A DNA stretch of 64,000 nucleotides. Source: Mucilaginibacter sp. KACC 22773 (GTDB lineage: Bacteria; Bacteroidota; Bacteroidia; Sphingobacteriales; Sphingobacteriaceae). The notes beneath the pieces were generated by a model. That model was not told the DNA's origin, ran no database searches, and saw nothing but the letters and a program-made list of their open reading frames with translations. The position numbers were made by a program, and so were the translations under genes. Positions 43,271-51,931 of the stretch are shown in pieces (positions within the stretch are counted from its first letter, which is position 1; each line of letters begins with the position of its first letter). The stretch spans positions 7,192,001-7,256,000 of the forward strand of contig NZ_CP117883.1 in NCBI RefSeq assembly GCF_028736215.1, in the 5' to 3' direction.

Positions 43271-43597
43271 TTAACAGCACTTCGGCGCTTCGTAAGCTGC
43301 AAAAAAGCCGCTTAGTTCCTTGCTCAGCATATCCCACACTACAGGATTAATGCAATAGCAAACGCTAACACCTTCAATAGTACCTTGTATCAACCCAGCC
43401 GTTTTTAATTCCTTTAAATGCTGCGAAATGGTAGGCTGGGCCAGGCCCAACTCGTCGGCCAGGTCGCCGCAGATACAGGCATTCGTTTTGATGATTTGCT
43501 GTAAAATAGCTATACGTGCCGGATGCGCCATTGCCTTTAACATAACAGCCAGCTTGTTTTGCTCATCAGTAAATATTTCGGTTTTTGTTAAGCCCAT
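43271..43597 (-). CDS. arsR: ArsR/SmtB-family metalloregulator
   Basis: A 108-residue winged-helix repressor. 'LADELGLAQPTISQHLKELKTAGLIQG' is the DNA-binding helix-turn-helix. Several Cys could form the As(III) site: Cys41 and Cys43 (in 'NACICGDL', at the alpha3 position used by ArsR), Cys80 and Cys82, and the terminal Cys107-Cys108. Release from DNA on arsenite binding would switch on the cluster. First gene of the arsenic cluster on the minus strand; a candidate operator lies 7 bp upstream of its start. Confidence 0.94.
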   Translation of the reverse strand: MGLTKTEIFTDEQNKLAVMLKAMAHPARIAILQQIIKTNACICGDLADELGLAQPTISQHLKELKTAGLIQGTIEGVSVCYCINPVVWDMLSKELSGFFAAYEAPKCC

Positions 43598-43604
43598 AAT
43601 TTAT

Positions 43605-43624
43605 ATTGCAATGTTACGATTAAT
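43605..43624 (-). promoter_or_regulatory. Candidate ArsR operator upstream of arsR
   Basis: ATTGCAATGTTACGATTAAT, 17 of 20 identical to 43237-43256. The two copies sit at equivalent places before the two promoters of the ars cluster, which is the pattern expected of an operator. Confidence 0.65.
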
Positions 43625-43759
43625 GTATTCAAGTACAAACATTAAATGAAAATAATCTGGCTTCACCAAAAGCTAATAAGAATTTTTAACGACGCCGGAA
43701 GCTATCATGCTGAATAATGACAATCGGTTTCACGATATTATCGCTAGATTAATGTCAAA

Positions 43760-46330
43760 CTAATTCGCTGCGGGTGTTTTAACCGTATCCTTAATATCCT
43801 TAACTGGTGTAGCAGGTTTTGCTACCGCAGGGGTTTTAATGCTATCCTTACCTGCTTTAATGCCTTTAGCCCTGGAGGTATCCGTCTTTAGCAAGCTATC
43901 CTTCCCGGTTGTCAATTGCTTTTTCAAACTATCTAGAGGCGCCCCTTTGAGCGGCACCGGGCCTTTTACATTAGCCGGCTTGCTCTTTACATTAGCCTTA
44001 TTTCCGGCCGCCTTCGCCGGTGTTTTACGGTGCGATTGAATGATGGACTCTTTAGATACGGGCCTGTCCTTCGGCTTCCAAATAAAGCCCTTCAATATCT
44101 TATCATCATCAACCACCTTTTTCAGTGGCAGGTATTTGTTTTCTGGCTTGGTAAGCAGGCGTATATTGGCAACCTTGCTGTTTTTAAATGATACCACCAT
44201 GCGGCTGCTTAATGATCGTTCTATCCCTTCAACGGTATTGGTGGCGCTGTCGCGTTTAAAGTAAATACTTTCGGCATTTCCAACCGTGTATAATCTATCC
44301 AGCTTGTCGTTTTTAAAGAAACCACGCATTTTTTTGCCGCCCATCTGGTTAAAATGTAACGAATCGTCTTTTTCCAGGTTTACCACAAATGCCGAAGGGA
44401 ACAGTTCCATATTATCCATCTTTTTGTTCCGCATCTGCACGTAAATGGTATCGCCCGATAGCTGCGAGCCTTGCGTCCAAAACATAGGCTGTACATAACA
44501 ACGGATGGTTGAATCGGCATTGCTATAAAAAATCGAATCGGCCTTGCCCTGTAAATCCGATTTAAACAATTTGGCGTGGTGGTGGGCAATAACCATCCTC
44601 ACGCGGGCGGTATCCTTCAAATTAATTTCGCGCTGGGCAAACACGGGGTCTCTCTTCAATTCCTCCCGGCGCACACTATCCTGTCTGGCTTTGCGAATGG
44701 CCGATAGCTTATCTTTTTTTATCTGTGCCGAATCGACCTTTATTTTAGGATGGCCGAAGAAATCGCTATGACGATAGGTAGTATCGCGCGGAATGGATAG
44801 CCGGCGGGCAACCAGTTTTTTATCATTTTTTTTATTTTCAATGATCTGTTTACGGGCAGCCGCTGATGTATCCCGAACATAGGAATAAGCCAGGCGTTGC
44901 TTTTCCTGGTATATCTTCATGTCTTTATAGGTCAATATCTGGGTTTCCAGCGTATCCGCAGTCATGAAAACCGAATCTACCTTCACCTTACCGGCTTTTG
45001 CAGTGTCTTTAGGCAACGGTAAGCCCTTTACGGCTTTACTGCCGGGTTTAATGGCAGCAGCTACCTGCGCAAGGTTGTTCAGCTGTTTTTTGGCATCGCC
45101 GGGATTAACATTTTTAACCTGTGCCGAGGCTTTCTTTATCACCGAATCTGCTTTAGCCGAATCTTTTTTTGTCAGGTTGGGTTTTATTTGCCCTGCCATG
45201 TTTACCAGGTCGCTAACATTCTTTATCTGATCTGGCGTAACCGTTTTATTGGGCACCGCCATTTTACGTACCACGGAATCTAACCGGGCCGAATCTTTTT
45301 TTGAAACCAAACCATTGGGTTTAATATTGCTGGCCAGGTTTTCCATGTTGGTTATCTTCATGGTGTTTGGCGGGGCCTTCATTGCTTTGCCTTTGTTTTT
45401 GGCAACAGGCGCCGGTGGCGGCACCGAATCTGTTTTGGTGGTATCCTTTTGCTCGGTAACCAATACCATGTAAGCATTTTGGGTAACAATGGTGCGTTCA
45501 TCGGCCTTAAAATAAGTAGCCAAATCGCCCTTCATGGTTATTTTTTGCTCCCTATCGGTAAAGGTGATGTTTTTAACCGCGCGACCATATCCTTTTAGCT
45601 TATCATAAAATAAACTATCGCCCTTTAATGATTTGGTACCCTGTTTATAATGATTTTTTTTGCCAAAAAAAGCCTGCTCGGTAACGGTATTATACAAGCC
45701 GTTTTCGGTGTACAAAGTATCTTTATCTTTTTTACCGTAAATATTGGTTGGCCCGTAAAAAAAAGCTGTACGGGTGCCCGTATTATATTTCATGGTATCG
45801 GTTTTAATAATGGCATCAACCGTAGTTAAAACCACATCATACCTGAAGTACGAATCGCGCGAGAGCGCAAAGTAATACCCGTTTTTACTGGTAAGCACGT
45901 TATCTTTATTAATCAGCTTGCCTCCATTGGTGTAGGTACCAATTCGGGTTGCTGTATTGTATGTTAAATAATTGGTGGTAAGGGTAGCGTCCTTATCAAC
46001 CATTTTAACATTATTGGTTAGGATGGCCAGTTTGGTGTTACCATTATAATTTAACTTATCTGAAAATATGTTGAGTGTATCGCCCTGGTTTATGTTAACA
46101 TTATTAAAGGCGTCAAAGGCGTTATCCTGCGGGTAAAAATAGGCGCTATCTGATTTTAAGATAGAGTAATCTTGTTTAAAAACTCCTTTATAAACCCGGA
46201 TAACATCGCGCCCGTTTATTTTTGTAAACGTGCTGCTTTCTGATTGTATCAGGTTTACAATTGATTTTTTTTGGCCCATAACGGTAGCCGCCATCATCAA
46301 TAACAAAAAGCTTAAAACGTATTTTCTCAC
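43760..46330 (-). CDS. OstA-like / LptA-type LPS transport protein with long repetitive region
   Basis: An 856-residue protein with a signal peptide (1-19, ending V-M-G-Q). An OstA-like N-terminal beta-jellyroll series follows (about 25-300, with repeated phrases such as 'SDSAYFYPQDNAFDAFNNVNINQGDTLNIFSDKLNYNG'), of the kind that makes the LPS bridge between membranes. A Lys/Ala/Pro-rich spacer with degenerate 'KDSAKADSVIKKA.Q' units (about 300-470) comes next. A second OstA-like stretch (about 570-740) and a low-complexity tail rich in Lys, Ala and Pro end the protein. Bacteroidota often have such proteins in place of short LptA. The gene is divergent from tilS (51 bp). Confidence 0.85.
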   Translation of the reverse strand: MRKYVLSFLLLMMAATVMGQKKSIVNLIQSESSTFTKINGRDVIRVYKGVFKQDYSILKSDSAYFYPQDNAFDAFNNVNINQGDTLNIFSDKLNYNGNTKLAILTNNVKMVDKDATLTTNYLTYNTATRIGTYTNGGKLINKDNVLTSKNGYYFALSRDSYFRYDVVLTTVDAIIKTDTMKYNTGTRTAFFYGPTNIYGKKDKDTLYTENGLYNTVTEQAFFGKKNHYKQGTKSLKGDSLFYDKLKGYGRAVKNITFTDREQKITMKGDLATYFKADERTIVTQNAYMVLVTEQKDTTKTDSVPPPAPVAKNKGKAMKAPPNTMKITNMENLASNIKPNGLVSKKDSARLDSVVRKMAVPNKTVTPDQIKNVSDLVNMAGQIKPNLTKKDSAKADSVIKKASAQVKNVNPGDAKKQLNNLAQVAAAIKPGSKAVKGLPLPKDTAKAGKVKVDSVFMTADTLETQILTYKDMKIYQEKQRLAYSYVRDTSAAARKQIIENKKNDKKLVARRLSIPRDTTYRHSDFFGHPKIKVDSAQIKKDKLSAIRKARQDSVRREELKRDPVFAQREINLKDTARVRMVIAHHHAKLFKSDLQGKADSIFYSNADSTIRCYVQPMFWTQGSQLSGDTIYVQMRNKKMDNMELFPSAFVVNLEKDDSLHFNQMGGKKMRGFFKNDKLDRLYTVGNAESIYFKRDSATNTVEGIERSLSSRMVVSFKNSKVANIRLLTKPENKYLPLKKVVDDDKILKGFIWKPKDRPVSKESIIQSHRKTPAKAAGNKANVKSKPANVKGPVPLKGAPLDSLKKQLTTGKDSLLKTDTSRAKGIKAGKDSIKTPAVAKPATPVKDIKDTVKTPAAN

Positions 46331-46381
46331 TGGGGCAAAATTAGTTTTTTGTTGGGGTTATTAAATTAATAATTTTGATGA

Positions 46382-47719
46382 ATGCTTCCAGTTGCCCGGT
46401 TTGTTAATTTTATTGAACAAAATGCCCTGTTTGCGCCCGGCAATAAGGTTTTGGCTGCTGTAAGCGGTGGCACCGATTCTGTTTTAATGAGCCACCTGTT
46501 AAAGGCTGCCGGCATAAATTTCGGCATAGCCCATTGTAATTTCCAGTTACGGGGCGATGAAGCCATGCGCGACCAGGAGTTTTGCCAAAGCCTGGCACTA
46601 AAATTAAGGGTACCATTTCATACCATCAATTTTGATACCACGGCCTATGCCGCCGCCAACAAAATATCTATCCAGATGGCCGCCCGCGATTTACGTTACC
46701 AATGGTTTGATACCTTAAGCCGGCAGCATGGTTACCAGTCCATTGCGTTGGCACATCACCAAAACGATACTATCGAAACTATATTGTTAAACCTTACCCG
46801 CGGCACCGGCATTGCCGGCTTGCATGGTATACTGCCCAAAAACGGCATGCTGGCACGCCCGCTGTTGTTTTTAACCCGCGATGAAATAAATAAAACAGTA
46901 AGCGATGATAAACTTGATTTTGTTGAAGACAGTTCAAACGCATCGGCAAAATATGCGCGTAATAAAATCAGGCTCGAGGTAATACCACGGTTAAAAGAAC
47001 TTAACCCATCGCTCGAAAAGACGTTTGAAAATAACCTGAAACATTTTCGCGACCTGGAACTGCTATTGGAAAACCAGGTGGCCGTGTTAAAGAAAACCAT
47101 TGTACACGAGGGCGCCGGTGAAACCTTTTTGCCCGTTGCCGACGTTAAAAAATTAAATCCTGCCCGCCTGCTATTGTTTAAGTTATTACAGGAATACGGA
47201 TTTAATGAAACTACCGTTGATGATGTGCTGTCGGTTTTGGATAAACATCCCGGCCGGGTGTTTGAATCGGCCGGGTATTTACTGGTGCTTGATCGCGATA
47301 GGCTGATTATCAAACAAAAAAAAGCAGGCGGGCCGGAGGAGGTAATCATCGACATAAACGATCATGAAGCCCATTTTGGCGCGTACAAGCTGAATTTATT
47401 GCATGACGACAGCCCGCTGATTGTGAAGGATAATGCCATGGCTGCATCGGTTGATGCTGGCTTGCTGGTGTATCCGCTTACGATACGTAACTGGCACCAG
47501 GGAGATTACTTTTTTCCGATGGGGATGAAAGGCCGTAAAAAGCTGAGCGATTATTTCATTAACCAGAAATTATCGCTGCATCAAAAACAGGATATACCCC
47601 TATTGGTGAACGGCAATGGCGACATTATTTGGGTGGGCGGATACCGCTTAGATGAAAGGTATAAAGTGAACAATAACACTAAAAAAGTTACTATCTTCGA
47701 ATTGTACAAACTATCATGA
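46382..47719 (+). CDS. tilS: tRNA(Ile)-lysidine synthetase
   Basis: A 445-residue TilS that converts C34 of tRNA-Ile(CAU) to lysidine. The PP-loop 'LAAVSGGTDSVLMSHLL' (about residues 24-40) and the N-type ATPase continuation 'IALAHHQNDTIETILLNLTRGTGIAGLHGI' are intact. The C-terminal substrate-binding domains end in 'GDYFFPMGMKGRKKLSDYFINQKLSLHQKQDIPLLVNGNGDIIWVGGYRLDERYKV', the TilS C-terminal signature. Its stop overlaps the next start by 4 bp. Confidence 0.96.
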   Translation: MLPVARFVNFIEQNALFAPGNKVLAAVSGGTDSVLMSHLLKAAGINFGIAHCNFQLRGDEAMRDQEFCQSLALKLRVPFHTINFDTTAYAAANKISIQMAARDLRYQWFDTLSRQHGYQSIALAHHQNDTIETILLNLTRGTGIAGLHGILPKNGMLARPLLFLTRDEINKTVSDDKLDFVEDSSNASAKYARNKIRLEVIPRLKELNPSLEKTFENNLKHFRDLELLLENQVAVLKKTIVHEGAGETFLPVADVKKLNPARLLLFKLLQEYGFNETTVDDVLSVLDKHPGRVFESAGYLLVLDRDRLIIKQKKAGGPEEVIIDINDHEAHFGAYKLNLLHDDSPLIVKDNAMAASVDAGLLVYPLTIRNWHQGDYFFPMGMKGRKKLSDYFINQKLSLHQKQDIPLLVNGNGDIIWVGGYRLDERYKVNNNTKKVTIFELYKLS

Positions 47720-48198
47720 ACGAGAAAACTGTATTTGTAGAAAAGCAATACCTGGGCAGGGAGTTTATCCCCATTACTATACGCCTTGTTTTGGCCATGT
47801 TTTGCTTTGCCGCATACTTTTTTACCGACGAAAGCGAACATAACGGTAACCTGCTGGTGCTGGTAGGTTTTGCTATCATTATCATCTCTATTATTATGGG
47901 TTTTTTACTCCACTACAGCACAACCGTTGAAAATAAAAGCATCAGGCTGGCTGGTTTGTGGACCGCCCGAGTGGTAAAAATTGACCTTAACAGCATTGTA
48001 AAGGCCGAAAAGGGTTCATACAGCCGCTACCTGTTTAATAACCCGGTGTACAACCTGCACACCAAGGGTACTATTCGCTTTTACGCCGCCGGCAATGATG
48101 CGGTGCATTTAACCGATAGGGATGGTATGGTATACATCATAGGATCGCAGCATGTAAATGAATTTTTGCGGGCTATAAGGGAAGAGATGAAAAAATAG
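47716..48198 (+). CDS. Membrane protein with PH-like domain, unknown function
   Basis: A 160-residue protein with two adjacent transmembrane helices (about 22-42 and 50-70) and a C-terminal soluble domain of about 85 residues ('STTVENKSIRLAGLWTARVVKIDLNSIVKAEKGSYSRY ... VYIIGSQHVNEFLRAIREEM'). The order two helices plus 'I.L.GLW.ARVVKIDLNSI' and 'IGSQ...EF...I' is that of bacterial PH-domain (YdbS-like/DUF304) proteins. It overlaps tilS by 4 bp (ATGA), so it is translated with it, though no functional link is evident. Confidence 0.7.
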   Translation: MNEKTVFVEKQYLGREFIPITIRLVLAMFCFAAYFFTDESEHNGNLLVLVGFAIIIISIIMGFLLHYSTTVENKSIRLAGLWTARVVKIDLNSIVKAEKGSYSRYLFNNPVYNLHTKGTIRFYAAGNDAVHLTDRDGMVYIIGSQHVNEFLRAIREEMKK

Positions 48199-48204
48199 GC
48201 ACAC

Positions 48205-48300
48205 GAACAGGAACGAATTTATTCGAATTCCACGAATTTTAGTCACACGAATTGACACTGATTGTATCGAATTTCACGAATTTTTTTCACGAATGATTCA
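48205..48300. repeat. CACGAATTT / AATTCG word repeat
   Basis: Words ACGAATTTATTCGAATTCC, ACGAATTTTAGTCACACGAA, ATCGAATTTCACGAATTT and TCACGAATGATT: at least five copies of CACGAAT or its complement in 95 bp. Same family as 21920-22112. Confidence 0.65.
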
Positions 48301-48319
48301 GGATTGTTTTCTGCCTGTG

Positions 48320-49009
48320 CTAATGTTTGATAAAATCGGGTGTAAACATGGCGTTTAAATCTATCAGCAAATGGCAAATAATAAGGATGTTAATGTTGCG
48401 GTATTTGTAATAGTGATAGCCAAAAACCAAACCTATAAACAGGGGCACCAATATATTTATTGCAGTGCCATACCCCCAATGCCCCGCGGCAAATATTATC
48501 GAAGATAAAATTACCGGCCAGTGCCCGCTTTTAAAAAACAGTTTTAACCGGGGTATCATATATCCCCTGAATATCAATTCTTCTAAAACCCCCGCGGTAA
48601 TAATGCCCAACAACTTTACCGGAGCGCTCATATTTCGCATCAATGTAATAGCCGGGCTGAGTTTCAACAGGTCGAGTCGTTTTAGCGTGAGGCCTATAAT
48701 GGCCGATCCAAATACGATAATTAGTAGTATTACAATTACAGATAAAATGTAATAACCGACTGGATAGGATTCATCGTTCCATAACAGGAGCCGCTGCCGC
48801 TCGGCTTTGCTAACATATACCAGGATAATTACAAAACACAGCCAAAAAAATAAGCGGGATATAACAAACCGGGTATCTAACGACAAACCAGGCCCGGCTA
48901 AAATTGAAAAAGCTTTTGACCCTACCGAGAAGCACAGGAATAAAACAGATGTTAATATAAGACCATAAATTATGGTAAAACGCGGATTTTTCGTGGCGGG
49001 CTGTGTCAT
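48320..49009 (-). CDS. CPBP (CAAX prenyl protease/ABI) family intramembrane metalloprotease
   Basis: A 229-residue multi-pass membrane protein. The catalytic motifs are E143-E144-x3-R148 ('EELIFRGY'), H177 ('AAGHWGYG') and H213 ('IICHLLIDL'), with seven to eight helices, which fits the ABI/CPBP glutamic-type intramembrane proteases. Bacterial members cut membrane or secreted peptides and sometimes belong to bacteriocin self-immunity, but nothing of that kind is nearby. Convergent with the preceding gene; the 5' side faces a 192-bp spacer. Confidence 0.9.
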   Translation of the reverse strand: MTQPATKNPRFTIIYGLILTSVLFLCFSVGSKAFSILAGPGLSLDTRFVISRLFFWLCFVIILVYVSKAERQRLLLWNDESYPVGYYILSVIVILLIIVFGSAIIGLTLKRLDLLKLSPAITLMRNMSAPVKLLGIITAGVLEELIFRGYMIPRLKLFFKSGHWPVILSSIIFAAGHWGYGTAINILVPLFIGLVFGYHYYKYRNINILIICHLLIDLNAMFTPDFIKH

Positions 49010-49201
49010 TTGGGGCGTTAGGCTTGTTGTACCAATTATACTAAAAATAATTGATAATTGGGGGGCGGAATGGGCTTAAGATCAGGGCAAACGCATCTAA
49101 ACTGGGTTAACATAACTTAACACATTTCAGGTATTTTATTTATAATTATTTGATAATGAGTTATTTGTATTTTTGCATGGTTAACATCAATCAATGTACG
49201 G

Positions 49202-50086
49202 CTACCCCTCATTCCCCATAACCTCAACCAATTGCTCAATGAATAGTATAGCGGCTTTTTTGCGGTAAACGCCTTTTTGCCACAGGATGTATGATTGCCT
49301 TTTGATGCCTTTGGCGATGATAGGTACTGCGGCCACTTTATGCCAGCCTATTAAAGCTTTTTCGTTAAGTACCGTTGCCCAGTGGCCGTCCTGTATCAGC
49401 GATAGCAGCGAGTGCACATCGTTCAGCTCGATCCTGATATTGGGTACTATCTTATTTTTATAAAACAGGGCGTTAATAAAGTCGCGCGAGCTAAAGCCTT
49501 TGCCAGGTAATATCAGTTCCTGCCGGGCCAGTTCTTCCAGGCTTATTTGTTCCAACTTAGCCAGCGGGTTGTTTTTGGCCACCACCATCACAATACTGCT
49601 GCTAAAAAGTACCTGCATCTCCAGGTCTTCATCGTCGGATTGATTGTGGAATGCCAGGATCATATCCAGCTCGGCCAGCCGCAGCTTTTTTTCCAGTTCC
49701 TCTGGGCTTCCATAGGTTATAAATATTTTGATGCCGGGATATTTATTGGAAAATGGGGCCAGGGCGGGCAGCAGCAACGATGTAAAGGCGTAAGAAACGC
49801 CCAGGTTAAGTTCGCCGGTGGCGGCGTTATTGAGCTCGGTAATGGCTTGCTTGCCTTTTTGTACCTCGTTTAATATTTTGCTGGCGTGGGTTAAAAATAT
49901 ATGGCCGGCTTCGGTAATGCGCACGTGGCGGCCAATCCTGTCAAATAGCAGCATGCCCAACTCATCTTCCAGTTGCTTTATTTGTTGCGACAGCGTGCTC
50001 TGGGTAATAAATACGGCGGCGGCAGCTTCGGTAAAGTTCATCGTCTCGGCCGCTTTAACAAAATACTGTAATTGCCTAATCTCCAT
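49202..50086 (-). CDS. LysR-family transcriptional regulator
   Basis: A 294-residue LysR regulator. The N-terminal winged HTH is 'MEIRQLQYFVKAAETMNFTEAAAAVFITQSTLSQQIKQLEDELGMLLFDRIGRHVRITEAG'. The effector-binding domain runs from about residue 90 ('GELNLGVSYAFTSLLLPALAPFSNKYPGIKIFITYGSPEELEKKL'). The ATG at 50086 is preferred; the two codons before it begin with a TTG. It is divergent from an MFS transporter with about 140 bp between, the classic LysR arrangement, so the transporter is the likely target. The CynR/CysB-like type gives no clue to the ligand. Confidence 0.94.
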   Translation of the reverse strand: MEIRQLQYFVKAAETMNFTEAAAAVFITQSTLSQQIKQLEDELGMLLFDRIGRHVRITEAGHIFLTHASKILNEVQKGKQAITELNNAATGELNLGVSYAFTSLLLPALAPFSNKYPGIKIFITYGSPEELEKKLRLAELDMILAFHNQSDDEDLEMQVLFSSSIVMVVAKNNPLAKLEQISLEELARQELILPGKGFSSRDFINALFYKNKIVPNIRIELNDVHSLLSLIQDGHWATVLNEKALIGWHKVAAVPIIAKGIKRQSYILWQKGVYRKKAAILFIEQLVEVMGNEG

Positions 50087-50132
50087 AATCAATCGTTTTT
50101 ATCTATCAAATTCATTAAAACAATCTATTTTA

Positions 50133-50159
50133 CAAATATATCATTAAGGCCGATATTTG
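50133..50159. promoter_or_regulatory. Divergent -7 boxes between LysR and MFS genes
   Basis: TATATTTG on the minus strand (50140-50133) points to lysR. GATATTTG on the plus strand (50152-50159), one mismatch from consensus, points to the transporter. Confidence 0.5.
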
Positions 50160-50229
50160 CATCAGAAACAATTTCAATAGTCTTGCATTAAGATCTCCCC
50201 TGAACTTGCTTTGTTTTATGATTGAATAA

Positions 50230-51468
50230 ATGAACATTTTCCGCTCCTTAAAATACCGTAATTTCAAGTTGTTTTTTTACGGTCAGTCCGTCTCGCTCAT
50301 TGGTACCTGGATGCAAAAAACAGCTGTTAGCTGGCTGGTTTACAGGCTCACCGGGTCGGCATTGTTACTCGGGATAGTTAGTTTTGTTAGCCTTATCCCC
50401 TCATTAATATTGGCACCTTATGCCGGCAGTATTGTAGATAGGCATAACCGCTACCGCATATTGGTTATTACGCAGGTTGTATCCATGCTGCAGGCTGGCG
50501 CACTGGCATTTTTAATATTATTTAAGTTTTATAATATCCCGGCCATCATCGGCTTAAGCCTGGTGCAGGGTATTATTAATGCCTTTGATGTAACCTGCCG
50601 TCAATCTATCATGGTTGAGATGGTTGACAATAAGGCCGACCTGCCCAACGCCATCGCCTTAAACTCCACCATGACCAATTTTGCCCGTATAGCGGGACCG
50701 GCCGTGGCGGGTATTATTTTAAGCACCTTTGGCGAAGATGTTTGTTTCTTCGGTAACTTTTTAAGTTATATACCGGTGCTGGCCTGTTTGTTTATGATGA
50801 AGCTGAACACCGCCGTAATTGGCAAGCCACAAAAAGGTATCTGGCAGGAGTTGCAGGATGGGTTCAAATACGTATCCGGAGATCGCGACCTGAGCAGCCT
50901 AATATTGATGCTTACCGTAAGCAGCCTGTTTGTGATACCCTTCAACACCTTGATGCCTATTTTTGCTAAAGACATTTTTAACGGCGATGCTAAAACGTTT
51001 AGCTGGTTTGAGAGTGCCGCGGGCATAGGGTCGGTTATCAGCGCTGTTTACCTGGCCAATTTAAAAACAGATAAAAACCTGGTCAGGATAATCATAGTAG
51101 CCGGCCTTATTTTTGGCGCAAGTGTGCTGATGGTGGCCTATGCCGGCAAATTGCCCTTTGCATTAATATTCATGAGCTTTACCGGTTTGGGGATGATGGC
51201 ACAAACATCGGCCATTAACACTTACATTCAAACGCATGCTATACCAGCCATGCGTGCCAGGGCCATCAGCTACTATGTAATGGCATACCAGGGAATGATA
51301 CCCGTAGGCAGCCTGATGGTGGGCTGGCTGGCCAATGAACTTGGCCCAAGGCAAGCCGTTTTCATTGAAGGCTCAATTGGCCTGCTGGCAACCGGCGTTT
51401 TTGTTTTGTATAAAAGAAGGCAGGGAATTGAAGGGAATATTGGCGGAAAGGCTATGTTAGCGAAGTAA
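50230..51468 (+). CDS. MFS transporter (EntS/MFS_3-like)
   Basis: A 412-residue major-facilitator protein with 12 helices. 'FRSLKYRNFKLFFYGQSVSLIGTWMQKTAVSWLVYRLTGSALLLGIVSFVSLIPSLILAPYAGSIVDRHNRYRIL' is the start and loop 2-3 motif of the MFS_3 group, whose best known member exports enterobactin. Substrate unknown. It is probably regulated by the divergent LysR protein. Its TAA is directly followed by the stop codon of the convergent next gene, so the two mRNAs overlap at their 3' ends. Confidence 0.92.
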   Translation: MNIFRSLKYRNFKLFFYGQSVSLIGTWMQKTAVSWLVYRLTGSALLLGIVSFVSLIPSLILAPYAGSIVDRHNRYRILVITQVVSMLQAGALAFLILFKFYNIPAIIGLSLVQGIINAFDVTCRQSIMVEMVDNKADLPNAIALNSTMTNFARIAGPAVAGIILSTFGEDVCFFGNFLSYIPVLACLFMMKLNTAVIGKPQKGIWQELQDGFKYVSGDRDLSSLILMLTVSSLFVIPFNTLMPIFAKDIFNGDAKTFSWFESAAGIGSVISAVYLANLKTDKNLVRIIIVAGLIFGASVLMVAYAGKLPFALIFMSFTGLGMMAQTSAINTYIQTHAIPAMRARAISYYVMAYQGMIPVGSLMVGWLANELGPRQAVFIEGSIGLLATGVFVLYKRRQGIEGNIGGKAMLAK

Positions 51469-51846
51469 CTATTTCAATTGCAGCAGGATGGTCATCAAAT
51501 CAACATCGATGGTAACCCATTCAAAAGAATGCTCATCGGGCAAGCATCCTTTTAAGCTTTGGCCTTCGGCGCACCTGGAAAGTGACTCGAGGTCAAGCTT
51601 TATCGTCATATTATAAACGTCCTGGCCCGTAGCTCCTATCCAAGCCTTTGTTTCAATTTTTCTGCTTTGATTGATAAGTTCCCAGGTGAGTTCCCCTTCG
51701 TTCGATGGTTGCCCGACACCATCACACCAAAACCAACGTAGTTTACTATCACCAGAATTGTTAAACATACGGCTCAGATGATATTCGAGCCATAGGCAAA
51801 AATCATCATTAAAAGATTCCCCACCGGAGCTTTTACGCGTACTCAT
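51469..51846 (-). CDS. Protein of unknown function (125 residues)
   Basis: No signal peptide or membrane helix. The sequence is Trp-rich in its first half ('FCLWLEYHLSRMF', 'LRWFWCDGVGQPS', 'LTWELINQSRKI') and hydrophobic at the end ('FEWVTIDVDLMTILLQLK'). It has no family I recognise; the layout resembles small cytoplasmic immunity-type or SMI1-like fillers, without the diagnostic motifs. The stop codon touches that of the convergent MFS gene. It lies 85 bp before a lipoprotein gene on the same strand. Confidence 0.5.
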   Translation of the reverse strand: MSTRKSSGGESFNDDFCLWLEYHLSRMFNNSGDSKLRWFWCDGVGQPSNEGELTWELINQSRKIETKAWIGATGQDVYNMTIKLDLESLSRCAEGQSLKGCLPDEHSFEWVTIDVDLMTILLQLK

Positions 51847-51931
51847 TGTGATAACGCCTGTTTTAATTATTAAAGTCTCTCAATTTTTGGAGAGGCTTTG
51901 TTGATGAATTAAATGAATGATAAAGGGTTGC

